Positions 10,601-17,090 of a DNA stretch of 64,000 nucleotides are shown in pieces (within the stretch, counting starts at the first letter, position 1; the number at the start of each line of letters is the position of its first letter). A model generated the notes under the pieces. It did no database searches. It saw only the letters and a list, made by a program, of their open reading frames with translations, and had not been told where the DNA came from. The DNA is taken from positions 62,001 through 126,000 of the forward strand of contig NZ_CALCZQ010000051.1 in the NCBI RefSeq assembly GCF_937903345.1, in the 5' to 3' direction. Source of the DNA: an uncultured Emticicia sp. Its GTDB lineage: Bacteria; Bacteroidota; Bacteroidia; Cytophagales; Spirosomataceae. The position numbers were made by a program, and so were the translations under genes.

Positions 10601-10832
10601 GCCTAATTACTCGATTTGATAAATCTATTTGTTTCTCAATACAATCATCTCCAGTTATTAAACTTAGGGCTAATTTTATTACCTCAATCAAATATTGCGA
10701 TAATACTCGTGCTGCTTCATTTTTGTCTATACTCGATTCTTGAATATAAAAATGAGTTTTATCTATTTCTTGTAATTTTGCTGTAACTAGTTTGTTTATA
10801 AGTTGTTCGTAGAGGCCAAGTTGTGGTGCCAT
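7689..10832 (-). CDS. PLD-nuclease / SF2 helicase / DUF3427 fusion protein
   Basis: 1047 residues. Order: an N-terminal helical region (1-140); a phospholipase-D-type nuclease domain with the HKD-like signature H224-A-K226 followed by S-S-N245; a superfamily II helicase with Walker A (A-A-T-G-T-G-K-T, ending near 355), DEVH box (443-446), T-A-T (469-471) and a helicase C-terminal domain containing Q-Q-L-G-R-G-L-R-L; then a DUF3427-type C-terminal region of about 350 residues. This architecture is known as a stand-alone DNA-processing protein often found in defence or genomic islands. A role in restriction of foreign DNA is inferred, not shown. It is a single gene beside a decayed gene. Confidence 0.85.
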   Translation of the reverse strand: MAPQLGLYEQLINKLVTAKLQEIDKTHFYIQESSIDKNEAARVLSQYLIEVIKLALSLITGDDCIEKQIDLSNRVIRLLRDYLNDNDFNENIIETEAKILTAIFSKIDAPFVNFEKHLKEITPYTRLSQSELFTGNNAGISLESEIKKEILSSNKINFLVSFIKWSGIRIFEKELSEFTERGGELRIITTSYMGATDLKAVEYLSSLKNTEVKISYNTDNERLHAKSYLFLRNTGFHTGYIGSSNLSRSALTSGLEWNLKITTKEVGHIIDKFQKTFETYWEDREFELFDSNIHIGKLRTALRKEKTHDKDTITAYFEIEPFPFQKEILEKLDTERLIHQRYRNLVVAATGTGKTMISAFDFKKIRKQNPSAKLLFVAHRKEILQQAQATFRGVLRDNNFGELWVDGIEPENYSYLFASVQTLNNRLSSLTLSASFYDFIIIDEVHHISASSYRPILNHFTPKILLGLTATPERRDGESISKDFCNTIAAEIRLPEALNRKLLCPFQYFGISDSIDLSNATWQNGKYLPGELSKIYTRNDIRVGEIITNLTKYLKDIHDLRALCFCITQEHAQFMAEKFCLKGLKADYLVSSRNDLREELRRKFRNKEINYLFVVDIFNEGIDIPEIDTVLFLRPTESLTVFLQQLGRGLRLADDKECLTVLDFVSNSRPEYDFEGKFRALVGKTNTPIQKEIEDNFPHLPLGCSIILERKAKDIIIQNIKHATLLNTNQLLIKIRNFGHQTTLPLTLKNFTDFYNIPLQSVYKKYTWNRLLAKAEQIDDFESTNENEIYRAISKKWFSCNSSSYFQFVLHLAQKQFIFSINDFNEMEKTMCLMLHYDIWQNAGRFDSLEESIKNIGANTIFVQELIEILELLIDRIDYLEEDITLPFAQPLKLHARYTRDQILVAFKLSNFNNKSSNREGVAENKELNTELLFVDLIKSEKDFSPSTLYQDYAISENIFHWQTQNATSPDKGKGLSYINHQKTNKIILLFVREKNEDEYKNTMSYVFVGKAKFIESSGAKPMSIKWKLNTSLPPYLWKESAKMAIG

Positions 10833-10950
10833 ATTAGTGATGATATTTTATCTGTTTTGTAAATATCATAATAAAAGCAACAAAAACAAAAATTCAGTTA
10901 CCCAAAAGACTATATGCCAAAACTCCTTACAAACTTATCCTAAATGGGTC

Positions 10951-11562
10951 TTAGAATAAATCAGTCAACTGTTCAATCAGAAAATGAGCTAATTTGGTCG
11001 TATTGATTTTATCGTCTATGCAATCTTCTAAACTTGTTTTTATTGAGCCTATTGCATCGGTTTGTTCGATAATTGGACGCTAAAACAAAGTCCAAACAAG
11101 ATTACTTTTTGATAAAATATCATATACTGTTTATCGGTTTTTTGTTGAAATTGGGTAGTTTTCGTACATCAAATAGGTAGCCAATGCTGTTTTTGAATTT
11201 TTTTATCAAAATGTGTATCTCATTCAAACCCGTAATGACCACAAAACGCCGAATATTGCATGCGTTCATCGCTCGAATAATATGAGTTATGGATTGTCTG
11301 AAAATTATCTTTTCGCTCGCAGGAATTCCCAAACTCAAAGTGCCAATAATGGCTTGATAGTTCTCAACCAAACTTAAAATGGCTTGATAATAATTGACCT
11401 TGTCTTCAATAAATTCGATGATTGGATGATTGAGTGTTAAACCTCGCGAAGCAGATGTAAGAAGAAGTTTAAGTCGATAACCTTGTTCTACAAAACTCTG
11501 ACAAGGTATTTGCCTGATTTACCAGTGCCGTCAATGACAGAAGTTTTTATTAATAGTCCCAT
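10951..11562 (-). pseudogene. Decayed NAD(P)H-binding (SDR/NmrA-like) oxidoreductase
   Basis: Reading the minus strand from the ATG at 11562, a Rossmann start with G-T-G-K-S-G-K-Y runs into TAG after about 24 codons. The next frame continues with E-Q-G-Y-R-L-K-L-L-L, then L-S-L-G-I-P-A-S-E-K and I-R-R-F-V-V-I-T-G-L-N. Later, after more frame changes, S-N-L-V-W-T-L, I-E-Q-T-D-A-I-G-S and L-A-H-F-L-I-E-Q-L-T-D appear in the order expected for an atypical SDR protein of about 200 residues. At least two frameshifts plus in-frame stops separate these blocks, so the gene is broken. The longest intact piece is 83 codons (11120-11371). Confidence 0.85.
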
Positions 11563-11725
11563 TTTGTTCTTTATAAAATTTGATTTTGTACAATCATTTA
11601 ATGTTTGTCAATCCGACAAAAAGAAGGGTAAAATCTGTACAGTCTTTGAGATAGCATCAATATTTTATAAAGGGATTTTTAAGTCAAATTTAGTCATGTC
11701 CAAAGATTTTCTCAGCTTTTTTGCC

Positions 11726-11733
11726 TAATTTTG
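11726..11733 (+). promoter_or_regulatory. Candidate Bacteroidota -7 promoter element
   Basis: TAATTTTG matches the TAnnTTTG consensus and ends 31 bases before the ATG of the FKBP lipoprotein gene. No clear TTTG element is seen at the expected -33 position, so only the -7 half is supported. Confidence 0.45.
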
Positions 11734-11764
11734 GATTTTCTAAGTAAACACTAAACACAATTAT

Positions 11765-12208
11765 ATGCGTAAAATGTATTTATTCATTGCTGTTTTGGCG
11801 GTAGCTATCACGGCCTGTCAGAAAGATGGTATTCCAGAAGATGATCAAATAACTAGCTATGTTACGAGTAAAAATCTGACGGTTACCGAAAAAACAGCTT
11901 CGGGTTTGCGTTATATTGTCACGAAAGCCAATCCAACGGGAGCAGCTTTGAAAGCAGGGCAAAATATTAATGTAAACTATGCGGGAACATTTTTGTCTGG
12001 AAAATCTTTTGACTCAGGAAATTTCAGTTTTGTTTTAGGTGCAGGTCGTGTAGTTAAAGGTTTTGACGAAGGAATCGCAAAGATGAGAGTAGGAGAAAAA
12101 GCAATAATTATTTTCCCTTCAACTTTAGGTTATGGTTCGTCTGGCTCTGGGTCAATTCCTGCAAATTCACCTTTGGTTTTTGATATAGATGTAGTTTCGG
12201 CAAGGTAA
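11765..12208 (+). CDS. FKBP-type peptidyl-prolyl isomerase lipoprotein
   Basis: 147 residues. A lipoprotein signal peptide ends in the lipobox I-T-A-C (Cys at about residue 18), followed by K-D-G, so the protein should be lipid-anchored outside the cytoplasm. The rest is one FKBP domain: V-N-Y-A-G-T-F, then F-x-L-G-A-G-R-V-V-K-G-F-D-E-G, K-M-R-V-G-E-K, L-G-Y-G and a final F-D-I-D-V-V. It should catalyse cis-trans isomerisation of prolyl bonds during folding of exported proteins. A second, related FKBP gene follows 65 bases downstream, the product of a tandem duplication. Confidence 0.92.
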   Translation: MRKMYLFIAVLAVAITACQKDGIPEDDQITSYVTSKNLTVTEKTASGLRYIVTKANPTGAALKAGQNINVNYAGTFLSGKSFDSGNFSFVLGAGRVVKGFDEGIAKMRVGEKAIIIFPSTLGYGSSGSGSIPANSPLVFDIDVVSAR

Positions 12209-12273
12209 TATAAGGTCTATGCAAACGCTTAGACTACACATTCAAATCAGTTTTTAATTTAAATTCAATAATA

Positions 12274-12684
12274 ATGGAAACATACGGAAAAGATGGCTTT
12301 TCGGGTACAGAAGATGAGCAAATCGAAAGTTATATCAATAGTAAAAACTTGGCTATTACCGAGAAAACTTCTTCTGGTTTACGTTTTATTCTAACTTCAC
12401 CAAATGAAGCGGGTACAGCATTAGTAGCAAAACAAAACGTTACGGTAAAATACGCTGGAAGACTTCTATCTGATGAGCAATTTGATGAAGGCACTTTCAG
12501 TTTTATATTGGGCGTTGGCCAAGTAGTTGGTGGTTTCGACGAAGGCATTGCCAAATTGAAAGTAGGCGAAAAAGGTACAATTATATTCCCTTCATCATTG
12601 GGTTATGGCTCACGTGGTGCAGGAAGAGATATTCCGGGTTATTCTCCTTTGGTTTTCGATATCGAAATTGTTTCGGCAAGATAA
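12274..12684 (+). CDS. FKBP-type peptidyl-prolyl isomerase, signal-less paralogue
   Basis: 136 residues. One FKBP domain closely matches the upstream gene over its whole length (V-K-Y-A-G-R-L, G-V-G-Q-V-V-G-G-F-D-E-G, L-G-Y-G-S-R-G-A-G). The N-terminus lacks a signal peptide. It begins M-E-T-Y-G-K-D-G, where Y-G-K-D-G lines up with C-Q-K-D-G of the lipoprotein just after its lipid-anchor site. The upstream frame closes at a TAA (12211-12213) without another ATG, so the missing signal is real for this start. The paralogue is therefore predicted to be cytoplasmic. It is probably co-transcribed with the first copy, and a strong terminator follows. Confidence 0.88.
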   Translation: METYGKDGFSGTEDEQIESYINSKNLAITEKTSSGLRFILTSPNEAGTALVAKQNVTVKYAGRLLSDEQFDEGTFSFILGVGQVVGGFDEGIAKLKVGEKGTIIFPSSLGYGSRGAGRDIPGYSPLVFDIEIVSAR

Positions 12685-12703
12685 ACGAAACATGATTAGT
12701 CAT

Positions 12704-12738
12704 AAAGAGGTCTGTACATTTATTGTGCAGACCTCTTT
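12704..12738 (+). terminator. Rho-independent terminator after FKBP pair
   Basis: An 11-bp perfect stem (12704-12714 with 12728-12738), extendable by three more pairs including one G-T, followed by a T-rich tail. The remaining bases to 12957 are AT-rich with no gene. Confidence 0.85.
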
Positions 12739-12957
12739 GCATTTTTAGAGCTAAAATATTTTTTGAATAAGAGGATAAAATCTGCTCTTTGGAGATATAA
12801 ACTTAGTAAATATAATTATTTTAAGTTTTATTGTAAGAATATGGCATTTATATCAATTATTATTATCTTTATTGAATTTAATTAATAAATGCTCTTTTAA
12901 AGCAATATTATAAATTTTTTGATCAATATTCTATTCTATATAAACTTTTCCTAACCG

Positions 12958-15285
12958 ATGAAAAGTATAGTTTTTAAGGCTAAAACTTTTTTCTTTTTGC
13001 TGCTTACGAGCGTAAGTTTGACAACAATTGTGTGGAATTGTACAACTTCTTCTGCCGAAACGGTGTCAATCCCTGATGAGGTTGATTTTAATTTTCATAT
13101 CCGCCCGATTCTTTCCGATCGTTGTTTCAAATGTCACGGACCCGATGTGAATAAACGGGAAGCAAACCTACGCCTCGATACACCCGAAGGTGCGTATGCG
13201 GCTCTAAAAGATAATCCAAAAGCTCATGCAATTATGGCTGGAAGTTTAGAGAAATCAGAGGTTTATCAGCGTATCATTGCTAAAGATACTGCCGTTTTGA
13301 TGCCACCGCCTTCATCGAACTTGAAACTGACTCAGCATGAAATCGAATTGATTGCTAAATGGATAAAACAAGGAGCAAAATATAAACCTCATTGGGCTTT
13401 TATTGCACCACAAAAGCCAAAATTACCCGAAGCAGACGAGGATTGGGTAAGGAATGAAATTGACCATTTTGTTTATGCAAAAATGGACGAAAAAGGCTTA
13501 AAACCTAATGAAGAGGCAGACAAAGAACGCTTGCTAAAACGTGTAAGTTTCGACCTTATCGGCCTACCTCCGAGTATCGAAATGCAAGAGCGTTTCTTGA
13601 AGGATAATTCGCCGAATGCTTACGAGAAAATTGTTGATGAATTACTAAAAAACAAGCATTATGGCGAAAAAATGGCCATTTCATGGCTTGATGTGGCTCG
13701 TTATGCCGACTCCCACGGTTATCAAGATGATGGACTCCGCACGATGTGGCCGTGGCGAGATTGGGTGATTCATGCCTTCAACTCAAATTATCCGTATAGT
13801 AAATTTTTGACTTGGCAACTGGCAGGAGATTTATTGCCTAATCCGAGTAAAGAAATGCTTTTGGCAACTGGTTTTAACCGAAACCATAAAATTACACAAG
13901 AAGGGGGCGTAATTGATGAAGAATACCGCATCGAATACGTGACCGACCGCACAAATACTTTCGGTAAGTCGTTCTTGGCACTTACTTTTGAGTGTGCCCA
14001 TTGCCACGACCATAAATACGACCCGATTTCTCAAAAAGATTATTATCGTACCTTCGCTTTCTTCAATCAAGTGCCAGAAAAGGGACTTTTTGGAACAATA
14101 GATGCTTCGTTTGCCGACCCACCAAACATGAAAATCACGACTGAAGACGTAAATTCTATTTTGAAATTTATCAACAAAAAAGATACGGCAAAAGTAATGG
14201 TCATGGTGATGAAGGACACCTCAAAGGTGCGTCCAACTTACATGCTGAATCGTGGAAATTATGATTCGCATGGAGAGATGGTAGGCGTAGGAATTCCGAA
14301 AGCTATTATGCCTTTTGATACCAATAAATTAGAAAAAAATCGACTTGGTTTAGCAAAATGGATGCTGAATGATAAAAATCCACTCACCGCACGAGTATAT
14401 GTCAATCGACTTTGGGCTTCTTTTTTCGGACGAGGAATTGTGAAAACTTTGGGCGATTTTGGAATGCAGGGAGAATTACCATCGCACCCCGAATTGCTCG
14501 ATTGGCTGGCGGTAGATTTTAAGCAAAATGGATGGAATGTAAAACGTTTGGTAAAACAAATAGTAATGTCGGCCACCTATCGACAATCTTCGACGATTAC
14601 AGAAAAACATTTGAAAACTGATCCTGAAAATATATTTTTGGCTCGTTCAACTCGAATGCGTTTCCCTGCAGAGAATGTACGTGACCACATTTTGGCAAGT
14701 AGCGGAGTGCTGAACGAAGAAATCGGCGGCCCAAGTGTGAAACCTTACCAACCAAAAGGACTTTGGGAAGTAGCAACTTCGGGACGTGGAACGCTATCAA
14801 GATACGTACAAGATCACGAGTCAGACCTATATCGTCGGGGAATGTATGTGTTTATTAAGCGAACTGTTCCGCCACCTTCAATGCTCATTTTTGATGCGAG
14901 TAACCGCGACCAGTGCGAAGTTCAACGCAGCCGAACCAATACGCCACTGCAAGCATTGGCAATGATGAATGACCCACAAACAATGGAGGGTTCACGGGTT
15001 TTAGCAGAAAATTTAATGAGCGAAAATATCCCTTTAGAAACCAAATTAGAAAAAGCATTCCGACGAATTATTTGCCGTAAACCAAAAGCTAAAGAGCTAG
15101 ATATTTTAACGCAATATTTCAATTCAGAAATTGATTTTTTCAAGAAAAACGCCAAAAAAGCAGAAATGATGCTCAAAATCGGTGAATTTAAGCAAAAAAC
15201 GATAAAAGATAAAAACCTAACCGCAGCTCTCATGCAAACAATCCAAATGATTTTTAATATGGAAGAGGCGATTGTGAGGGGGTGA
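12958..15285 (+). CDS. PSCyt1-DUF1549-DUF1553 (PSD1) cytochrome protein
   Basis: 775 residues with an N-terminal export signal. The order is: planctomycete cytochrome c domain with R-C56-F-K-C59-H60-G-P-D; a DUF1549 (PSCyt2) region rich in W-L-D-V-A-R-Y-A-D-S-H-G and F-E-C-A-H-C-H-D-H-K-Y-D; and a DUF1553 (PSD1) region with N-R-L-W, R-R-G-M-Y-V-F and N-T-P-L-Q-A-L. Such proteins nearly always come with a DUF1501 protein, as here, and are believed to handle carbohydrate oxidation or hydrolysis in the periplasm; no reaction is proven. It is somewhat shorter than many Planctomycetota members. A palindromic repeat element separates it from the DUF1501 gene. Confidence 0.9.
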   Translation: MKSIVFKAKTFFFLLLTSVSLTTIVWNCTTSSAETVSIPDEVDFNFHIRPILSDRCFKCHGPDVNKREANLRLDTPEGAYAALKDNPKAHAIMAGSLEKSEVYQRIIAKDTAVLMPPPSSNLKLTQHEIELIAKWIKQGAKYKPHWAFIAPQKPKLPEADEDWVRNEIDHFVYAKMDEKGLKPNEEADKERLLKRVSFDLIGLPPSIEMQERFLKDNSPNAYEKIVDELLKNKHYGEKMAISWLDVARYADSHGYQDDGLRTMWPWRDWVIHAFNSNYPYSKFLTWQLAGDLLPNPSKEMLLATGFNRNHKITQEGGVIDEEYRIEYVTDRTNTFGKSFLALTFECAHCHDHKYDPISQKDYYRTFAFFNQVPEKGLFGTIDASFADPPNMKITTEDVNSILKFINKKDTAKVMVMVMKDTSKVRPTYMLNRGNYDSHGEMVGVGIPKAIMPFDTNKLEKNRLGLAKWMLNDKNPLTARVYVNRLWASFFGRGIVKTLGDFGMQGELPSHPELLDWLAVDFKQNGWNVKRLVKQIVMSATYRQSSTITEKHLKTDPENIFLARSTRMRFPAENVRDHILASSGVLNEEIGGPSVKPYQPKGLWEVATSGRGTLSRYVQDHESDLYRRGMYVFIKRTVPPPSMLIFDASNRDQCEVQRSRTNTPLQALAMMNDPQTMEGSRVLAENLMSENIPLETKLEKAFRRIICRKPKAKELDILTQYFNSEIDFFKKNAKKAEMMLKIGEFKQKTIKDKNLTAALMQTIQMIFNMEEAIVRG

Positions 15286-15323
15286 GGTTTATAATGAATT
15301 TTAGACATTGAGGTTTTTAAGTT

Positions 15324-15526
15324 TAACCCCATTCGGGGTTAGAGTTCGTGCCTTATCCTTTTCCGTAGGTTTCACCTACGGCTATTTATGTTAAAGCCCT
15401 TTCGGGCTTTTGTTGATATTCTATCGAATTATTATTTTTAAACAACCACGAAGTGGTTAAACTCGAATAGCCACGAATGAAATTCGTGGAAAAGTAAATG
15501 AGAATAAACTGACCCTAAATGGGCTA
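15324..15526. repeat. Mirror pair of three-hairpin palindromic elements
   Basis: Five perfect small hairpins and one weak one are packed into about 200 bases. Left arm: stems at 15324-15341 (loop ATTC), 15363-15381 (loop TTC) and 15393-15410 (loop TTTC). Right arm, in inverse orientation: 15444-15458 and 15471-15489 (both loop GAA, which is TTC on the minus strand) and a weak one at 15511-15526. Both arms show the same order and the same spacings (21 bases between outer and middle hairpins, 12 between middle and inner). Both middle hairpins are flanked by CTTTTCC and GGCTATT, yet the stem sequences differ while staying paired. The whole is symmetric about position 15426. This looks like a REP-type element in head-to-head pairing. 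Confidence 0.8.
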
Positions 15527-15552
15527 AACATAAAATAAAAATAGCATTCATC

Positions 15553-17004
15553 ATGCAAAACGAATTCTTCAATCATAAACTTAACATTACTCGCCGACAC
15601 TTTTTGGGTAAAGCTGCCGCTGGGATTGGTACTTTGGGATTAGGCTCATTGCTGATGCCCAATCTATTTAAAGGTGATGAAAACCTCGACCAATTGCCTT
15701 TAGGTTTGCCACATTTTGCCCCAAAAGCCAAGCGAGTAATCTATTTGTTTCAGAATGGAGCTCCGTCTCAGCTCGAAACCTTTGATTATAAGCCTACGCT
15801 CACCAAAATGATGGGTGAAGATTTGCCAGCTTCTATCCGAAATGGACAAAGATTGACGGGAATGACTTCTAATCAGACCAAGTTTCCATTGATGGGTTCG
15901 TTTTTTGACTTTAAACAATATGGTCAGTCTGGTGCTTGGGTGAGCGATTTATTTCCAAATATGGCAAAAATCGTTGATGACCTTTGTATTATCAAAACCA
16001 TGAATACCGATGCCATCAACCATGACCCTGCTCTTACTTTCTTACAAACTGGAGCTCAAGTGGGCAATCGCCCAAGTATGGGTGCGTGGGCGAGTTATGG
16101 TTTAGGTAGCGAAAATAAAAACCTTCCTGCATTTTGTGTTTTACTTTCTCGTGGGCGTGGAAATGGGCAGGGAGTTTATTCAAAACTTTGGACAAATGGT
16201 TTCTTAGATTCCACCCATCAAGGTGTAGTTTTTAGCAGTGGCGAAGACCCAATTTTGTATCTTAATGACCCCGAAGGCACGGATAAAATTGCTCGCAGAA
16301 GAATGCTGGATAAACTGGCCGAACTTAATCATTTAGGTTTCGAAGAAAACGGCGACCCCGAAGTGCAAGCCAAAGTGCAGCAATACGAAATGGCCTACAG
16401 AATGCAAACTGCCGTACCAGAACTCACCGATTTATCAAAAGAACCTGACCATATCATAAAAATGTACGGCCCAGAATGTTTAGTTCCTGGAACTTACGCT
16501 GCCAATGCTCTTTTGGCTCGGAAATTATCTGAATCGGGTGTGAGATTTGTACAGCTTTACCACCAAGGTTGGGACCAACACGGAAACCTTCCCAACGAAA
16601 TGCCACTCCAAGCCCAAGACGTTGATCGTGCGTCAGCCGCTTTGATTACCGACCTTAAGCAACGAGGACTTCTTGATGAAACTTTAGTAATTTGGGGCGG
16701 AGAATTTGGCCGAACTAATTATTGTCAAGGGAAATTTACAAAAGATAATTATGGTCGTGACCATCACCCAAGAGCATACAGTATTTGGATGGCTGGTGGG
16801 GGTGTAAAACCTGGCATCGTTTATGGCGAAACCGATGAATTTGGCTACAATATTGTGCGTGACCCTGTGCACATTCACGATTTTCATGCAACAGTTATGC
16901 ACCTCATGGGCTTGAATCATGAACAGCTCACTTACAAACATTTAGGTCGAAGATACCGCCTAACCGATGTAGCAGGAAATGTAATTTCAGGGCTAATGGC
17001 GTAA
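15553..17004 (+). CDS. DUF1501 family protein with Tat signal
   Basis: 483 residues. The N-terminus carries a twin-arginine signal (T-R14-R15-H-F-L-G-K followed by a glycine-rich hydrophobic stretch). The body is a DUF1501 domain, related to sulfatase/alkaline-phosphatase folds, with Q-N-G-A-P-S-Q-L-E-T-F-D-Y near the start, a central H-D-P-A, and late G-G-E-F-G-R-T plus D-H-H-P. These acidic and histidine residues are likely metal ligands. DUF1501 proteins accompany PSD1 cytochromes such as the gene upstream, so the two probably work as a periplasmic pair after folding in the cytoplasm and Tat export. The precise reaction is unknown. Confidence 0.92.
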   Translation: MQNEFFNHKLNITRRHFLGKAAAGIGTLGLGSLLMPNLFKGDENLDQLPLGLPHFAPKAKRVIYLFQNGAPSQLETFDYKPTLTKMMGEDLPASIRNGQRLTGMTSNQTKFPLMGSFFDFKQYGQSGAWVSDLFPNMAKIVDDLCIIKTMNTDAINHDPALTFLQTGAQVGNRPSMGAWASYGLGSENKNLPAFCVLLSRGRGNGQGVYSKLWTNGFLDSTHQGVVFSSGEDPILYLNDPEGTDKIARRRMLDKLAELNHLGFEENGDPEVQAKVQQYEMAYRMQTAVPELTDLSKEPDHIIKMYGPECLVPGTYAANALLARKLSESGVRFVQLYHQGWDQHGNLPNEMPLQAQDVDRASAALITDLKQRGLLDETLVIWGGEFGRTNYCQGKFTKDNYGRDHHPRAYSIWMAGGGVKPGIVYGETDEFGYNIVRDPVHIHDFHATVMHLMGLNHEQLTYKHLGRRYRLTDVAGNVISGLMA

Positions 17005-17057
17005 GAAATTATCGATGAGTGATTATTATGTTTATTATTCTGTTTGTTGGGAAAAAG

Positions 17058-17090
17058 ACTCAGAATTCAGAACTCAGAACTTAGAACTAA
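17058..17090 (+). repeat. Degenerate heptanucleotide tandem repeat (ACTCAGA)
   Basis: About 4.7 copies of a 7-base unit ACTCAGA with single changes run directly up to the ATG at 17091. This is a simple repeat in the 5' untranslated region, where copy-number change would alter the leader length. Confidence 0.7.

Noticed and set aside
11483..11728. 81-codon plus-strand open frame
   Set aside because: It overlaps the antisense of the SDR pseudogene, has no family-like motifs, and its composition looks like a shadow of the decayed gene.
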